DNA of 64,000 nt from contig JBLDXI010000033.1 of assembly GCA_047495785.1 (NCBI GenBank), positions 2,294,001 to 2,358,000 on the forward strand, given 5' to 3'. A program made the position numbers and the translations under genes. Positions within the stretch are counted from its first letter, which is position 1. Every line of letters starts with the position of its first letter. The notes under the pieces were generated by a model that saw only the letters and a list, made by a program, of their open reading frames with translations, ran no database searches and had not been told where the DNA came from. The DNA is from Lepidodermella squamata (lineage: Eukaryota; Gastrotricha). Below, piece by piece: positions 11,263 to 23,257 of the stretch.

Positions 11263-12291
11263 TCACTTCTGAGTGTTGTAGCCACCACACTGCTTACACT
11301 TGAGAAGCCCAACAAAATAGTCCCGCACTGTGCTTTTCTGGTTACAGTCATTGCAATAAATTTCAACATCGCGCAGCTCGGTTTCAGGAATCGTATTTTC
11401 CGCAACCGCCCGTTCCAGCATGTCGTCGAACGGCTTCCAATCGACCTCGAACAGCGTCTTCTTACACGTAGGACAGCCCAAGGTGCCGTTTTTCACCATC
11501 ATATTCCAACATTTGCTATGCCTGTAAATAAAAATTTAATTACACATTTATTCGCTAATAAATCTGAAAATCTTACACTGGATGGCCGCATTTGGGTAGG
11601 ATCAAACCGACCCGACTGTCGTGTAAGTTACCATAACAAATTGGACACAGATTCCTCGAAGCATCCTGAACGCATTTATGACTGTCTTTCATGGAGTTCG
11701 CTAGGCAATAGCCACATTTGTCACAGTGAAAGAAATTATCTTTGCCTCCAACACTAAAACAAAAATTTTAGCATTTGATTGGATTTAAAATTAGCTCATT
11801 TACCGGCAAATTCCGCAGCCTTCGCAGTGCCACTGGCCTTTTTCAACAAAATCGAAAATTCGACACCGCAGGCAAACATATTTGCCGAATTCCGCATCGC
11901 ACTTTGAGCATTTTTCTGCCGGCGGTTGTCGAAGTTCGCAAGACCGGCAGACGACTTCCTTAATAGCAAACCGGTCCACCTCGTGGTCTTCCGCAACAGC
12001 CGCATTGTGGCACAATCGACACGGGAACAATTTGTCGCAGCACGGGGCTATTATTGAGCAGCCGCATTTGTAATGCGAACACCCGCCATCCTCCGTCGCG
12101 GCTGCGACTTCCTCGACTTCGGACTCGGTTTCGGTCGCAACTGGTCCGGCAGACTCCTCCTCTTCGCCTAAAATCTCCTCGTCTGAGTCCGCCGTTTCGT
12201 AAGAATCATCGTTTGACTCTCCATCTGGATGCTCTGCGTCATCGTTATTTTGTTCGGGAGGAGGATTTGGAAGCCCATTATTGTCGGACAT
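11263..12291 (-). CDS. CHY/CTCHY/RING ubiquitin ligase (RCHY1/Pirh2-like), copy 1
   Basis: Three exons, 11804-12291, 11577-11753 and 11263-11521, phases 2 and 2; 307 aa. An acidic N-terminal tail of about 70 residues precedes a CHY zinc finger (CSHYKCGCSIIAPCCDKLFPC), a CTCHY finger (GQWHCEGCGIC, FFHCDKCGYCL), an H2-type RING (CPICYGNLHD, CGHPVHSKCW, CPTC) and a C-terminal zinc ribbon (CNDCN, CKQCGGYNTQ). Known members of this family are E3 ligases that act with E2 enzymes on p53 and other targets; the substrate here is unknown. A second copy lies 1.3 kb upstream on the same strand. Confidence 0.9.
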
Positions 12292-12493
12292 TTTTCATGC
12301 GAAAATAAAATTCTAAAACTAAATTTTTGAATAACATCATTTTTTATCACATTTTATATATTTTTTTCCTGGTCAACTTTTTTCGACGTTACTGATGCAA
12401 AAAACCGAGCCTTTTCCCAGAAGAAGACACAACATATGTTAATTTTTTTAGTATATAACCGAAAGCATTGAGCGGGAGTAATATTCGACTGCA

Positions 12494-12833
12494 TCAGCTG
12501 AAAAATCTGTAGAAAAACGAGCAAAAATGATCGAAGACGAGTTAATTAAACCGAAACTTACACTATCATGAGAAACATAACAAAAATGTTCCATATCGCG
12601 ATAAACACCCGGAAAATGCGAAGTGAGAAGAGAAACTGTCGAAGTTTGTCACCGATTGTTGGCGCCGAGTCTCCCGTTGGGGCAAACATGATCTGATCAG
12701 GGTGGCCTAGTTTGTAGTTCAGTATCGCACCGGCATTCATTAGCAACGTTCTGTAAGCAAAAAACCATTATTTCAATCATTTTTGTCCAAATTCGCTCAA
12801 AACTTACACTGATATGACGAGATCTGCAAGCAT
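12494..12833 (-). CDS. SMIM7: small integral membrane protein 7 homologue
   Basis: Three exons, 12808-12833, 12562-12750 and 12494-12506, phase 2 at both junctions; 75 aa. The protein matches the SMIM7 pattern: LLMNAGAILNYKL near the N-terminus, GDKLRQFLFSLR, then FRVFIAIWNIFVMFLMIV and a four-residue end. The last exon adds only the final residues, FFS after the split Val codon. Two hydrophobic segments predict an endomembrane protein of unknown role. The gene lies between the two CHY-RING genes on the same strand. Confidence 0.85.
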
Positions 12834-13559
12834 TTTTGATTGATATACGAAAAAATCTAGTAAAAACAACAGAAATTGGAGATTAAAGTCGCTTTTTTTA
12901 TTATAAACGTTTTTTGAAAGATGCAACCGAGCGCGACTGAATGAAGTCTTTGCAAATCATCACATGGGGTAAATAGCTTGATAAGATTGAAATTTTACAC
13001 CAGTTCCATCGACTTGGCGGACGACTGAAAACGAGGTACAATTACTTTGTGGCCATTAAAATGAAGTGGTAAAGGTGTACACAGGGAATAATAAGAGTAA
13101 TGATTGCGACTAATTTTCTTCACATGAGCGTCAACAGATTTTGCAAAGATTTTGCAGATCAGCCTAATATTGTAGGTTGTTAAAATTAAATTATGGTAGA
13201 AAAATCAACAACAAGTAGGTCCCGGTTTGTTCGCAAAAATGTGACATTATGCATCCAAACATGGTAGGCTCAACAAGAAGGTAATAAGTCGTGTAAATAA
13301 ATTTTTGATTTCTAGGGCAGTATTTTCTTTTTTTTTTACTTACGAGTGTAACTCCAGGTGAGATAGGTCTTCCACTGGAAAATACAAATAATACCAAGTC
13401 AGCGATAAATATATAACATTCACAGGAGGCAGAGCGTGATGATCAGAACATAAATTATACAAAACAAGCAAAACAACGAATTAACAGATGGTAATTGCGA
13501 TAGAAGTATTATGAAAAATTAAAATGAAGGACAAGTGAGCGCGAGTAGACGCGAAGCAG
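12834..13559. other. intergenic, about 0.73 kb, nothing recognised
   Basis: AT-rich sequence upstream of SMIM7 and downstream of the second CHY-RING gene. No coding exon or RNA gene was recognised on either strand. Confidence 0.5.
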
Positions 13560-14990
13560 CTACCGCTGCGTGTTGTAGCTACCGCAACCTGGGCACTTGA
13601 AGTAGCCGATTATGTTGTACCGCACCGAGCTGTGCTGTTGACAGTCGTTGCAGAATATGGGGAGACAAAATTCAGCGGGAAGACGGTTCAGCTGATCGCC
13701 GATCCGGTTGTCGAGGTCCGCCCAAATGTCGGTCAGATCGACAACCGCCCGGCGGCACGTCGGGCAGAAATAGCGCCGCGAGTCGATCATTTGCCGCCAG
13801 CACGACCGGTGCACAGGGTGGCCGCAGGCTGGTACGACCAGCGGGGTTCGGGTGTCGTGCAGGTCGGATAAGCAGATTGCACAACCGGTCCGGGTGGCGC
13901 GTTCGATGCATCGGTGATCGCCCCGAAGCGCCACTGATAGGCAATAACCACACCTATCGCAGTGGAAGAAGTGGTCTTTGCCGCCGAGTCGGCAGATGCC
14001 GCAGCCATCGCAGTGCCACTGGCCCTTGAAATCCATGTCCCAGACGCGGCATTTCAAGCACACGTAATTGCCGAACAAAGCCGCGCAGTCGATACACCTA
14101 TCTGTAATCGGCTGGCGTTTTGTGCAAGTCAAACACACGACTTCAGAAATTGCGAATCGATTGATTTCGTGCTGCTCGTTCTCGTTGTGACAGTGGCGAC
14201 AGGCGTACTGCTTGTCACAACAAGGCGCAACGAGAGCACAGCCCCGCCGGTAGTGCGAACAGCCTGGACCGGGTGAAATTTTGTTGCTGGCAGGGATGTC
14301 GAGAGGGTTCTCGTTTTCTTCCTGAGCCTCCTCGCCTTCCTCTTCCATGATTTCCTCGTCATCTTCATCGTCTTCTGCGAGAAAAATATTCATAATTAGA
14401 AGAACAATTCGAAATTTTAAGGAGGATATATCGAGCTCCTTTTGCGTAAAGATGGTAAAATCAGGCCTGATTTCGAAATCTCGAATTTCAAATTTTTCGA
14501 ATGTTATGATTCAGAGCTATTTCTATTCCTGAGTTCTTTTCGATCAATTTGATTTACATCTGCCAAGATGTCCATGAATCTTCATAAAAATCAGTTTTTT
14601 TTTTACAAATTCAAGTAAAAAATTCCGCAACATGAATTGTAAAAAGGGATGCATTCAAATTTACTCACCCAGCTCGTCGTCATCCTCGTCTGAATCTGAT
14701 TCTTCTTCAGAGTGGTCTCCATTTTGTAGCACCTCTTGTTCTAGTTGTTCGTTGAGCACAAGCGCTTCGTCTGCGTCTACGACGTTTAGACCTATATCCT
14801 CACCACCAGCATCACTGGCGGCCTCGACAGCATCTTCTACTAACACGGCAGCAGCGACGGGTGGGTCTTCCACGGCGGCGACTGCTTCTTCACCGGGTTC
14901 AATCACTTCACCAGCCTCGCTGTTGTTCTCGCTGCCCTGAGCTGAGACGAACTGTTCGTGATCCGACTGACTCCCATCATTTTCTGCCAT
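13560..14990 (-). CDS. CHY/CTCHY/RING ubiquitin ligase (RCHY1/Pirh2-like), copy 2
   Basis: Two exons, 14669-14990 and 13560-14374, joined in phase 1 across a 294-nt intron; 378 aa. A long acidic, Ala/Glu-rich N-terminus (about 150 residues) precedes the same ordered fingers as copy 1: CHY (CSHYRRGCALVAPCCDK), CTCHY (GQWHCDGCGICR, FFHCDRCGYC), RING (CAICLSDLHD, CGHPVHRSCW, CPTCRR) and ribbon (CNDCQ, CPGCGSYNTQ). All expected metal ligands appear present. It lacks the two introns found within the finger region of copy 1, so the paralogues have diverged in gene structure. Confidence 0.9.
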
Positions 14991-15213
14991 TTCAGGTTAA
15001 AATGACTAAATTAAAACGAAAAAACGATACAGTCGCTAGTTCATATCATATCAAATTTCACTTTAAAACTCCTCTTGAGTCAACAGATAACTCAAATTGC
15101 ACAGACACATATAATATACATATAATTTCGAAAACTTGGAAAGGCACGTTTCGCAATTGCAACGAAGTTATCATAATTTATGTGGCAGCAATCGGAATGA
15201 TTTCGAATTCCTT

Positions 15214-18196
15214 TCAAGTTTTTGAGTCAGCTTTCAGCTGTCGGCGGCCTTGAAGCCACTGTTCAATTTTCTCTTTAAGCTCTGGCATTGGAATCAGCTG
15301 ATCAGGCGATAGTGGATCGCGATTGAAAGGGTCGTTTTGGTCACTGAGTAAATGGCGCATAATCACCTGCCTGTCCATGACTTGCTTGCTAGCCGGTAAC
15401 ATGACCGGGTCATGCATCAACGTGCCGAGAATAGGGTCGAGAAATTCTTCCGGTGCATTGGCGGCGATCGCCTCTTCGTCCTCGACTTGCTTCGTCGTGC
15501 CGATTATCAACCGCGAAACTTCGTCAAACTTATCTATTTCGTCTATACTCGCCCGAATTCGAACGAGGACACGCGAGGCACGCGCGAAAAGATCCGCTGA
15601 AAACGATCGGCCGTCGGAAACTACAGCGATTCTAAACGGCTCTAGATGACCGAGATTAACGTAGATCGAACATATCGACTGAACTACGATATCTGGCTTG
15701 AATTCCACGTCTAGCATATTCTCCACCTTGAAATCCCGCTGTTTCGGCCCGACCAAGTGCAGTAAGAAGTAGTTCGCCATCGATGCGATGCGGTCATCGA
15801 GAGAAAAGTGCGTGAAGAACGTTGGCACTAGGGATGTTACTAGTGACAGCGCCCGAATCGTATCTCTCGACAAAATATTCAACGATCGACACTGTGACAG
15901 CATGAAGTCGTGTTGTTGGATGCGCTGTTGGCGTTGCATTGGCGGCAGCCGGTCCCATTCTCCCGAAGCACGCTCCTCCTGTTCGTGCTTGATTTTCACC
16001 AACATTCCCAGGGCTTCGTCCAACAAATAGATGGCGTCATTGATCAAAAGATTGACAAACCGCAGGAACAGCGGCGGTTCTTCGGCACTTGCGACATCAT
16101 ACTGGGCCACAGCCGCATTTGCTAGTGCGTTCAGTTGGGTCTTATGAAGCTCCAGAGAACAGCAGTGGTGAATAATCGCGTAAATAGGTCGACGGTACGA
16201 GAATTTTTCGTAAAAGTTGACACCCTGTCCTGTCATTTCAATACTCACAAAAACTGATAACACAACAGGAATCACGCCAGCTGACAACGGGTGTTGATTT
16301 GAGGCGATTGAAAGATCGAAACCCTGGCTGCCATAGCCACCCATAGAGCCAGGGCCTGAAGAAGCAGGCGGGACAACAAAAACTTCAAGTAAATCCGCGA
16401 GTTTTGCTCGAAGGTGAGGATTGTTCAATCGCTCGCGAGATCCGATGAAAGCCAACATGAAAGAAACAACATGCTCCGCGTTTTCTCGCAAATGCATCAA
16501 AATTTCCTGGTTAATTCCGACATGAAATCGCTTCCAAAACAAGAAAATCTCCAAAACATTTTCGATAATAAATTCCGGAATGTGAATAGCATCAGCTGCT
16601 CGTGTTTTTGAAATTATAAGATCAATCGTCAACTCTTGTTGGCTTGAAATGCCCAAACAGTGAGCGAGTAGCCAAGTTGTTGTAGAGGTGAGAAATGCGA
16701 CAAGGTCTTGGCACAAATTAGGCTCGAACAAGCAACTCCGAATAGTTAGATAGCTTCGCGTTTCCATCTCAATGCGAGTTCCAAGTAGTTCAAACTGCTG
16801 TGGGCTCATTTGCATTCGGCCACTTTCAACCGCTTCGTGCATTTCAGTTATACGCTGCAAATCTTGAGCCGAATGAAGAAACCGCTCTACAACGCGACGA
16901 TATCCAGCAGCAGTACAAGCATGAGTCAAATAGAACAAATCAGCTCGAAACGGAAAGGGTTGGTTGCAACCACCAGGCGACATGGGTTGAGAAGACGGAG
17001 TCGACGGCACCATTTTCGTGTCACTTGAAAAGTCGATGAGACCACCGCGGTAATCGGGTGAAATCGAGATGAGGCCTTGATGCCACGGTTTTGAGAAAGG
17101 CTTCGCCAATTTCGCGAAAACCGCAAGCAAATTTACGAGAAATCCATCTGAGCATTTACCGGTTTCATGTCCGAAAAAAGCTAATTGAGAAATACCGCCA
17201 TCGAAACCGGCATTTCGGCCAGCTCTGTTCAGTTGAATCGCACTGGCCAGCCACTTCAATAGATCAGATTTCGCGTCATCTGACGCTTTTAGAGTAGCGT
17301 AGAAAATGTCGAAAGCAATCGACGTCGATCGGCTGGTTAAAGACCACAATTGCTGGTTTGCTGAGCTCAAATCTCCCGCCGTCAATCGACGCGGGTTGAC
17401 AAAAAAGCCGTTTGAAACTTCAGGATCTGACAAAGCACCGGTCGACAGCAGATTTCCGAGTAGTGATTCTTCGAAAGCTCGAGCGCGTTTTGGGTCATTT
17501 TGAGCTGGGTTCGAGACTGAAATTATCGCCCGAGCAGCTAATCCACAATTCGAGAGCAGAACCATGCTAGTCGTAGACGCAATATCACCCGGTTTCTTCT
17601 TCAAACGAATCGAAATAAAGCGGGCAAGTCTCTCTAGCAGTTCGAGACAGGCATCAGCAGAAGATTGCTGCTCCATGGCGGCGATAACTCGACGCAAGAA
17701 ATCGATCAGTTCAACTTTGTAAGCCGAATAATTTTCGTTTGACAGATTTACTAATTGCCTGAAAAATGCCTGCTCGCTCCCATTAGCGATAAGGTCAGGG
17801 GTCAAAATAGCTGTAGCAGCATTTAAGGTTATGGCCTCAATGCATTTATCAAAAGCAGCCTGATCGAAATTTGCCTAAAAATAAAAAATATGGTCATTTC
17901 TGGGCACAATAATTCTGGAAAGTAACGCTTACCAGTTCATCTTTCGCGCGCAGGAATGATTCAAAAAGGTAGAAAATAATGCCTTTTTGATGGGCTCCAC
18001 CGTCCAGCATTAGCCGTTCGAAAACAACCTGTTGCACATTTTCAGCGTTGATGAGCGGAAGATCGCCGGGTACTGAGTCAATATAGACGAATTTCGATTT
18101 TTGATCAGGTCGAACTGTCGTCAGGAGTGCACGCTCGAAACGATCATTCAACTGACTTAGGTCCTTAGTATTCAACAAAGCAAACGGATTATCCAT
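15214..18196 (-). CDS. UBE4: UFD2/UBE4-type U-box ubiquitin ligase
   Basis: Two exons, 17933-18196 and 15214-17874, phase 0; 974 aa, the usual size of yeast Ufd2 and animal UBE4A. A long helical Ufd2P core ends in a U-box at the last ~75 residues (EFLDPILGTLMHDPVMLPAS, RDPLSPDQLIPMPELKEKI). Known family members extend ubiquitin chains (E4 activity) in the ERAD/p97 route and in p53 turnover. The chosen ATG at 18196 gives MDNPFALL. The short N-terminus makes assignment to UBE4A or UBE4B uncertain. Confidence 0.9.
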
Positions 18197-18263
18197 TTTT
18201 AACACTTTCTATGAAACGGAGAATAATGAATAGAAAATTTCATTGAGATCATAAGAAATATCT

Positions 18264-19514
18264 TCAACAAAAATAAGTTGAAACGGAGTTGAGAAAGAAG
18301 GCATAGTTAGTGCAACTTCCAGAGGTTATGAAATCGCGCAAATCTGACAATTTCAGGTAATTCGAAATTAGCACGGGCAAATCGAAAGTCTCGAGTGAAT
18401 CTATATTTCCGACGGCTTTCCGAATACGTGACCGAGCAAGAGATTGAAGAGACGAAACATGACTGTTTCCAGGACTACAAAAAACGTTCATTGAGATGAA
18501 ATTGATGATACCAAAGTCAGATGAATCGAAATTGCAATTTGAGACAAAATACTGATAGCGCTCGAGGCAGTTGTTGAAAACATTGAAGAATACAAGAAAC
18601 AAAAAGATTTCAAAGGAATCTCGCTCTACAGTAAAATCGAGGTCGCCTGAGTCGCAAGCGTTCAGTCGATGGCCATCTCGAATCATCAAGCAAAGTAATC
18701 GAGGGCAGCACTTGTAATGCCGACGTAGGCAATAGTCAAGCACGGTTGAGTCAAATAACTCTCGATTTCTAATATCAGTATCGACCAAAATTCCTCTAGC
18801 GTAAGCTTCTTGAAAAACCGAGCAGTAATTGGTAGCGATAAAATGAACAGAATAACCTTGAAAATCAACGGCTGAAAGTTGGAAGGCGGTGTCTTGCAAG
18901 TTTGAAAAAATGTCAGAGGGCCATGACCGATTACAAATGAGGTAACGCATTAAAAACGTTCGACCCGAACAGTCGGAATAGTTTTCAATATTACTAATCG
19001 ACTTCAAGGCAAATAAATTTTGAATAAACTCTCTTTCTGGACTAATAGCATTTACAGCAAAATGTCTAAGGTTTTTCAAGGCTTCAATGAAGAGCATTTG
19101 GCTGTTGTCTCCAGACATGACTTGAAAGCAGTGTAGAAGCCAATATTCAAAGAAGCTATCAGGAGAAGCGTTGCTTATTTGACTCATAGTTTCTAGGAAG
19201 CACATCACGGCCTCGGTATCACCTGAAAAGGCCCTTTCGCAAGTGTAGAGGACAGGTCGATAACCAAAATTATCTGTGGTGAATACAGCTGACATGTCGA
19301 AGCGGGTTATCATTGTTATAGCGGACAAATTCGGAAAATATTTGGCAGCTAAATGAAGAATAGTTCGCCCTTTTGAATTCCGAAAGCGTATCATTTCGGG
19401 ATGTTTCGTCAGCAAATCCTCCAACTCTCGAACATTTATGCCACATTTTCGACGAATTAGACATTTAGCTCTTGAAAACAACAACTCGGATGATTTATCG
19501 TCGCTCGAGTCCAT
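18264..19514 (-). CDS. ankyrin-repeat protein with SOCS-box-like C-terminus
   Basis: Intronless, 416 aa. One clear ankyrin-like repeat near residues 45-60 (NSKGRTILHLAAKYFP) and degenerate ones later (DCSGRTFLMRYLI, DFQGYSVHFIATNY). The C-terminal region SLQSLARSRIRKAVGN followed by FDLPVLISNYL resembles a SOCS box (R-I-R-K core and the leucine/proline motif), suggesting an ASB-type substrate adaptor for a Cullin-5 ligase. The middle is divergent, so the family call rests on the two ends. It ends 67 bp before the UBE4 start on the same strand. Confidence 0.6.
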   Translation of the reverse strand: MDSSDDKSSELLFSRAKCLIRRKCGINVRELEDLLTKHPEMIRFRNSKGRTILHLAAKYFPNLSAITMITRFDMSAVFTTDNFGYRPVLYTCERAFSGDTEAVMCFLETMSQISNASPDSFFEYWLLHCFQVMSGDNSQMLFIEALKNLRHFAVNAISPEREFIQNLFALKSISNIENYSDCSGRTFLMRYLICNRSWPSDIFSNLQDTAFQLSAVDFQGYSVHFIATNYCSVFQEAYARGILVDTDIRNRELFDSTVLDYCLRRHYKCCPRLLCLMIRDGHRLNACDSGDLDFTVERDSFEIFLFLVFFNVFNNCLERYQYFVSNCNFDSSDFGIINFISMNVFCSPGNSHVSSLQSLARSRIRKAVGNIDSLETFDLPVLISNYLKLSDLRDFITSGSCTNYAFFLNSVSTYFC

Positions 19515-19672
19515 AAATCAAATGCTTAACATCTACAAAACGGAGTTTTGGCACAAATATAAATTTGAGCAGTCGATTTCTTCACATTTTAATGCACCAA
19601 TTCAATTGATAAAAGCCCCAACAACAGCAGTAATTGTTCTACTTATTTGTATCAAACCCAAGTAGCGAAATA

Positions 19673-21568
19673 TCAAAGAGCAGTGAAAGGCAACGCGGAT
19701 TCATCGGATGTAGGCTGAACGTATAAAACAAACGGGGGTTCATTAGGAGTGGTTTCGAAATCTTGGACATGCTGAATTTGATGGTGTGGCATAGTAGAAT
19801 AGATATGATTGTCACTTTCTACAACCTGAGCTGGGTCATTGTGATCCAAAAACCCAGCATTTTCGACTTCTTGAGCTTCAATTGCTAAATAAACTTGTTT
19901 GAGCTGATTGACACGCTCTCCCTGCATTCTGTAGCAGCCATCTGAATCGAGAACGTAGCGAAAGCGACCACTACCCTCGTTGTAAGTCACATTATGTGCT
20001 TTCTTGAGATGATTGGTCAGTGGACTACGATTGTTAAAGCGGGACGAACATAGGTGGCAAGCGTACTGCAATTGCGGATGGTTGATGCCCTGTAAACGTG
20101 ACAGAACTACCGTGATGATCCGAAAATACGAAATTCCGAATTTCAACATGCCTCATGTTCTTTCTTTAAATGCGTCACCAATTTGGAAAAATGGATGCAG
20201 GAGAATCCGCAAGATTCAACAAAGCATTCGAACTTCGTTTCCTTTCGATGGACGTCGGAAATATGGCGTTTCAAGTCGAACTCCCACTTAAAACTTCAAA
20301 GCAAAATAGGTCGATAATTATTGCGATATATTAGCAAGCGTAGACGAACCAAGCCATGCATTCAGCTTCAGGGCAAATGAACGGCTTTTCATTTTGGTGT
20401 TTGTTAAATATGTGACGCTGTAAATCCTGGAACAAATAAGTCAAAAGTAAGGGAAACAGCTCATCATCAAGTTACCGAAGGAGCTCGGACGGTCAGTGAG
20501 CAAAATGGACAAATGTAATGATTCACTTGGGTAGGGAAAAATTAACATTTGAATCGATAAGGATACTAAATGATATACCATGGTGATACACGTGTTGCAG
20601 CAGCAATGAATTCGTAGGGAACGTCTTATGGCAGAAGCTGCACTCATTCTTTTCTTCAATATCTGCGAAGAATCAATAATCGATTGCTGCCGAAATGCAT
20701 ATGAAGCTCATGAACTAACCAGAAGGGTTTTGTTGACGCTCAACATGCAGCAATAGCTTTTCACGATTTGAAAATGTTCCGCCACAACACGGACATGCAA
20801 TGGCCTTCTCCAAAGTATGCGTTCGAAGATGTTCGCGAAGATGAGATCTGGTGTTTACGCTAATTATACGAATGAAAAATCAAGGACATCATACTTTATA
20901 CTTTACACTTCTCCGTAAATTCTCACCTTGTCGAGCATTCGATCCACAAGCAAGCACAATGACGAGCACCTTGATTCTTCGCAGTAAATATCTCAGCGTG
21001 ATTTGACACGTGCCGATAAAATTCCGAAACAATGTTTGAAGAGTAGCCACACTCCATCCATGAACACGCAAAAGGCTGCATATGCAATGCGGGAACGGCA
21101 TTGATGGTTTCTGATGATTGCTTGCATATAGCCTTGGTTTTTGACTAATAAAATTCCTTTAAGCATGAGCAAATTTTCAACTGATATATTTTACCTTCAG
21201 ATAACATTCTCCCAGGTATTTCAGGTGACTATGATGAACATGAAGCGACAAATGGCGCATTGCGTCAACAAACGAAAGCGAATTCTCGGCTGGCGAATTG
21301 CACTTGTGCCAAAGACATGAAATAGAACCTAAGAGAAACCAAATAAATGTTGATCAATAAAATAACAATCTGAGAGGTTACCTGAATCTTCGTATGGTTC
21401 CAAATGCGAAACGACATGTATCATTAACTGATCAATATCCGAGAACGTTTCTGAGCAAAGCCACCAATGACACCTGTGGCGAAAATCGCAAACATCTAAT
21501 GTTCGCTTTCTAGTCTGCTTTCTCTCAGAATTCTGAGAAGCATGATCGGCATACACAGCTTCAGCCAT
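19673..21568 (-). CDS. HINFP: C2H2 zinc-finger transcription factor, HINFP-like
   Basis: Nine exons: 21382-21568, 21195-21328, 20927-21120, 20720-20847, 20579-20662, 20476-20525, 20346-20426, 20152-20286, 19673-20089; 469 aa. There are at least eight C2H2 or variant fingers, starting with [11 protein letters not shown] and including [42 protein letters not shown] and [10 protein letters not shown]. The final region [16 protein letters not shown] matches the conserved block after the last finger in HINFP, the histone H4 promoter factor. The last intron appears to use a GC donor (CATGAG/GCATGT). The exon-7 donor (GTCTAC) is weak. The gene is divergent from CFAP144. Confidence 0.75.
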
Positions 21569-22373
21569 GAGCCATGAACGTCGAAATTAATAAAAAGCTA
21601 GAGAGTAGAAGAAAGCAAATACTTGAGCAGAAAGCAGAAGCGCCTAGTGAAACGTCCAAGGTTATAGACTTCACCCTTCACCGTTCTCAGAACAGAGCGG
21701 TGGCGGCGATGTTGGGCCAATACAGGCTCAGGTAGCACGCGTATAGCCTATAGCCTAGCTTTCTCCACTCTTAGACCGTAGCCGCCGACTCATGGCAGAA
21801 GGTAACAACATCTCGACGACGTTGAGCTCCAAGTCATCTGTCATAGGAATATTTGCGTTTGCCGCATCGTTTTGTCCCAAGCTCGTTGTACCCCTCGTCG
21901 ACTATAAAATAATTTTAAAATAATTAATACGAACAATAAACAATGTTTAATTGTTAAAATTACACAAATTTTCGTAATGTTTGTATTTTAGATGTCAAAA
22001 CTGTTGCTAGGGCAACAACGCTACATACGTTGCTATCCAATTGGAAGTTCCGGTGATTTAGGTTAGGTCAACCGTGTGGAACTTTTGGTCAGCTGAACTA
22101 ATCCTAATTTCAGGCCTGAAGTACAATGCCTATCAAAGTTCTGATACCATAGATGCGAAATGTTTACTTAGGCTCAATAGCTTCAACAGAAGGTCTCAAT
22201 ATTGAAATATTGTAAATAATAGCCTGAAAATCCCATATTTTTCGATGACGTTATTTCCTTGGAAACCGAAGTCTTAGACTCGTCCTCTGATTGGCTGCAC
22301 TTCTCCCCATAAAGGATGCTCATTATTACCATACTCTTATACTCTTAGCTCTTGGGCTATTAATCTGTTTGAC
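21569..22373. promoter_or_regulatory. divergent intergenic region between HINFP-like gene and CFAP144
   Basis: About 0.8 kb with start codons of opposite-strand genes at its two ends, so it must carry both promoters. No coding exon was seen, and no specific element could be assigned. Confidence 0.5.
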
Positions 22374-22985
22374 ATGGCAGCAGCAGGTAAAGCGAAAGAT
22401 GCCGGTCCCAGAGAAGCCATCAATCAGGTGCACAAAGAATGCATTTTAGCGGAAACCGTTAGGAAAGAAAGGGCAACGATTAAACTGCACACTCGATACT
22501 CTGTCAACCCTGTAAAAAAGCGTAAGTGAAATGGATTTATAATACTTCAACCAATACCTAATCGATGATCGATATTTTGTCACAGAGCACATCATATGCG
22601 GGAAAATCAATTCAGTTCAAGAACAAAGAGAAATGGAGCAATTTAAAGAAGACAGTAAGTTAATTAATAGGTTCTATTTTAATTGCTGTCTCATTAACTC
22701 ATGTGAAGGTCAGTTTTTGGAACTGATTGCCAGGGCTAACTTGGAGCCCACTAAGAAATACATCCAACCTCAAACTGAAGCACAGGAAATCGGCTGGATT
22801 ACTACGCCTTTGGTAAGTTGGCTTTTATTTATGACTGTAGCCTTTTTATCGGATGAATCTAGATTGACAAAGATGTTACCGATTCGCGGCTCAATTTCCC
22901 TCGCAAGCTCTGCGAAATGACAAAATTTATGCATCAGTTTTGGCTTGAAGAAGAGCAGAAAAAAATGAACGATGGAAAGAAATAA
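22374..22985 (+). CDS. CFAP144: cilia- and flagella-associated protein 144 (FAM183 family)
   Basis: Four exons, 22374-22521, 22586-22654, 22709-22812 and 22863-22985, all phase-consistent; 147 aa. Family landmarks: an N-terminal VHKECILAETVRKER, then TRYSVNPVKK, KKYIQPQTEAQEIGW and a C-terminal region beginning IDKDVTDSRLNFPR. In other animals the protein is a ciliary microtubule inner protein found only in lineages with motile axonemes. Its presence therefore implies flagellate sperm or motile cilia in this organism. Confidence 0.85.
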
Positions 22986-23257
22986 CTCGTATGTCTATGA
23001 GATGAACAATGAAATAAATGGATCATTATTTTCGAAAACGTCTAATGAATCAACGAAGTTTTCAACTAAACATTTGTTACTCCCTTGTTTGTTTGTTCAG
23101 CACCTTTGAAACCACCACAAGTCGCCAATCCTTTTTTATTGATTGGCTTTGGTTTGAAGGAATATCCAATCCCCAACAAACATTCCTAACATTGTGCTAA
23201 TAACTGATAATTTGCTTTAGATTTTATCACATAAGAATTCATCTTGTCAACGATATC

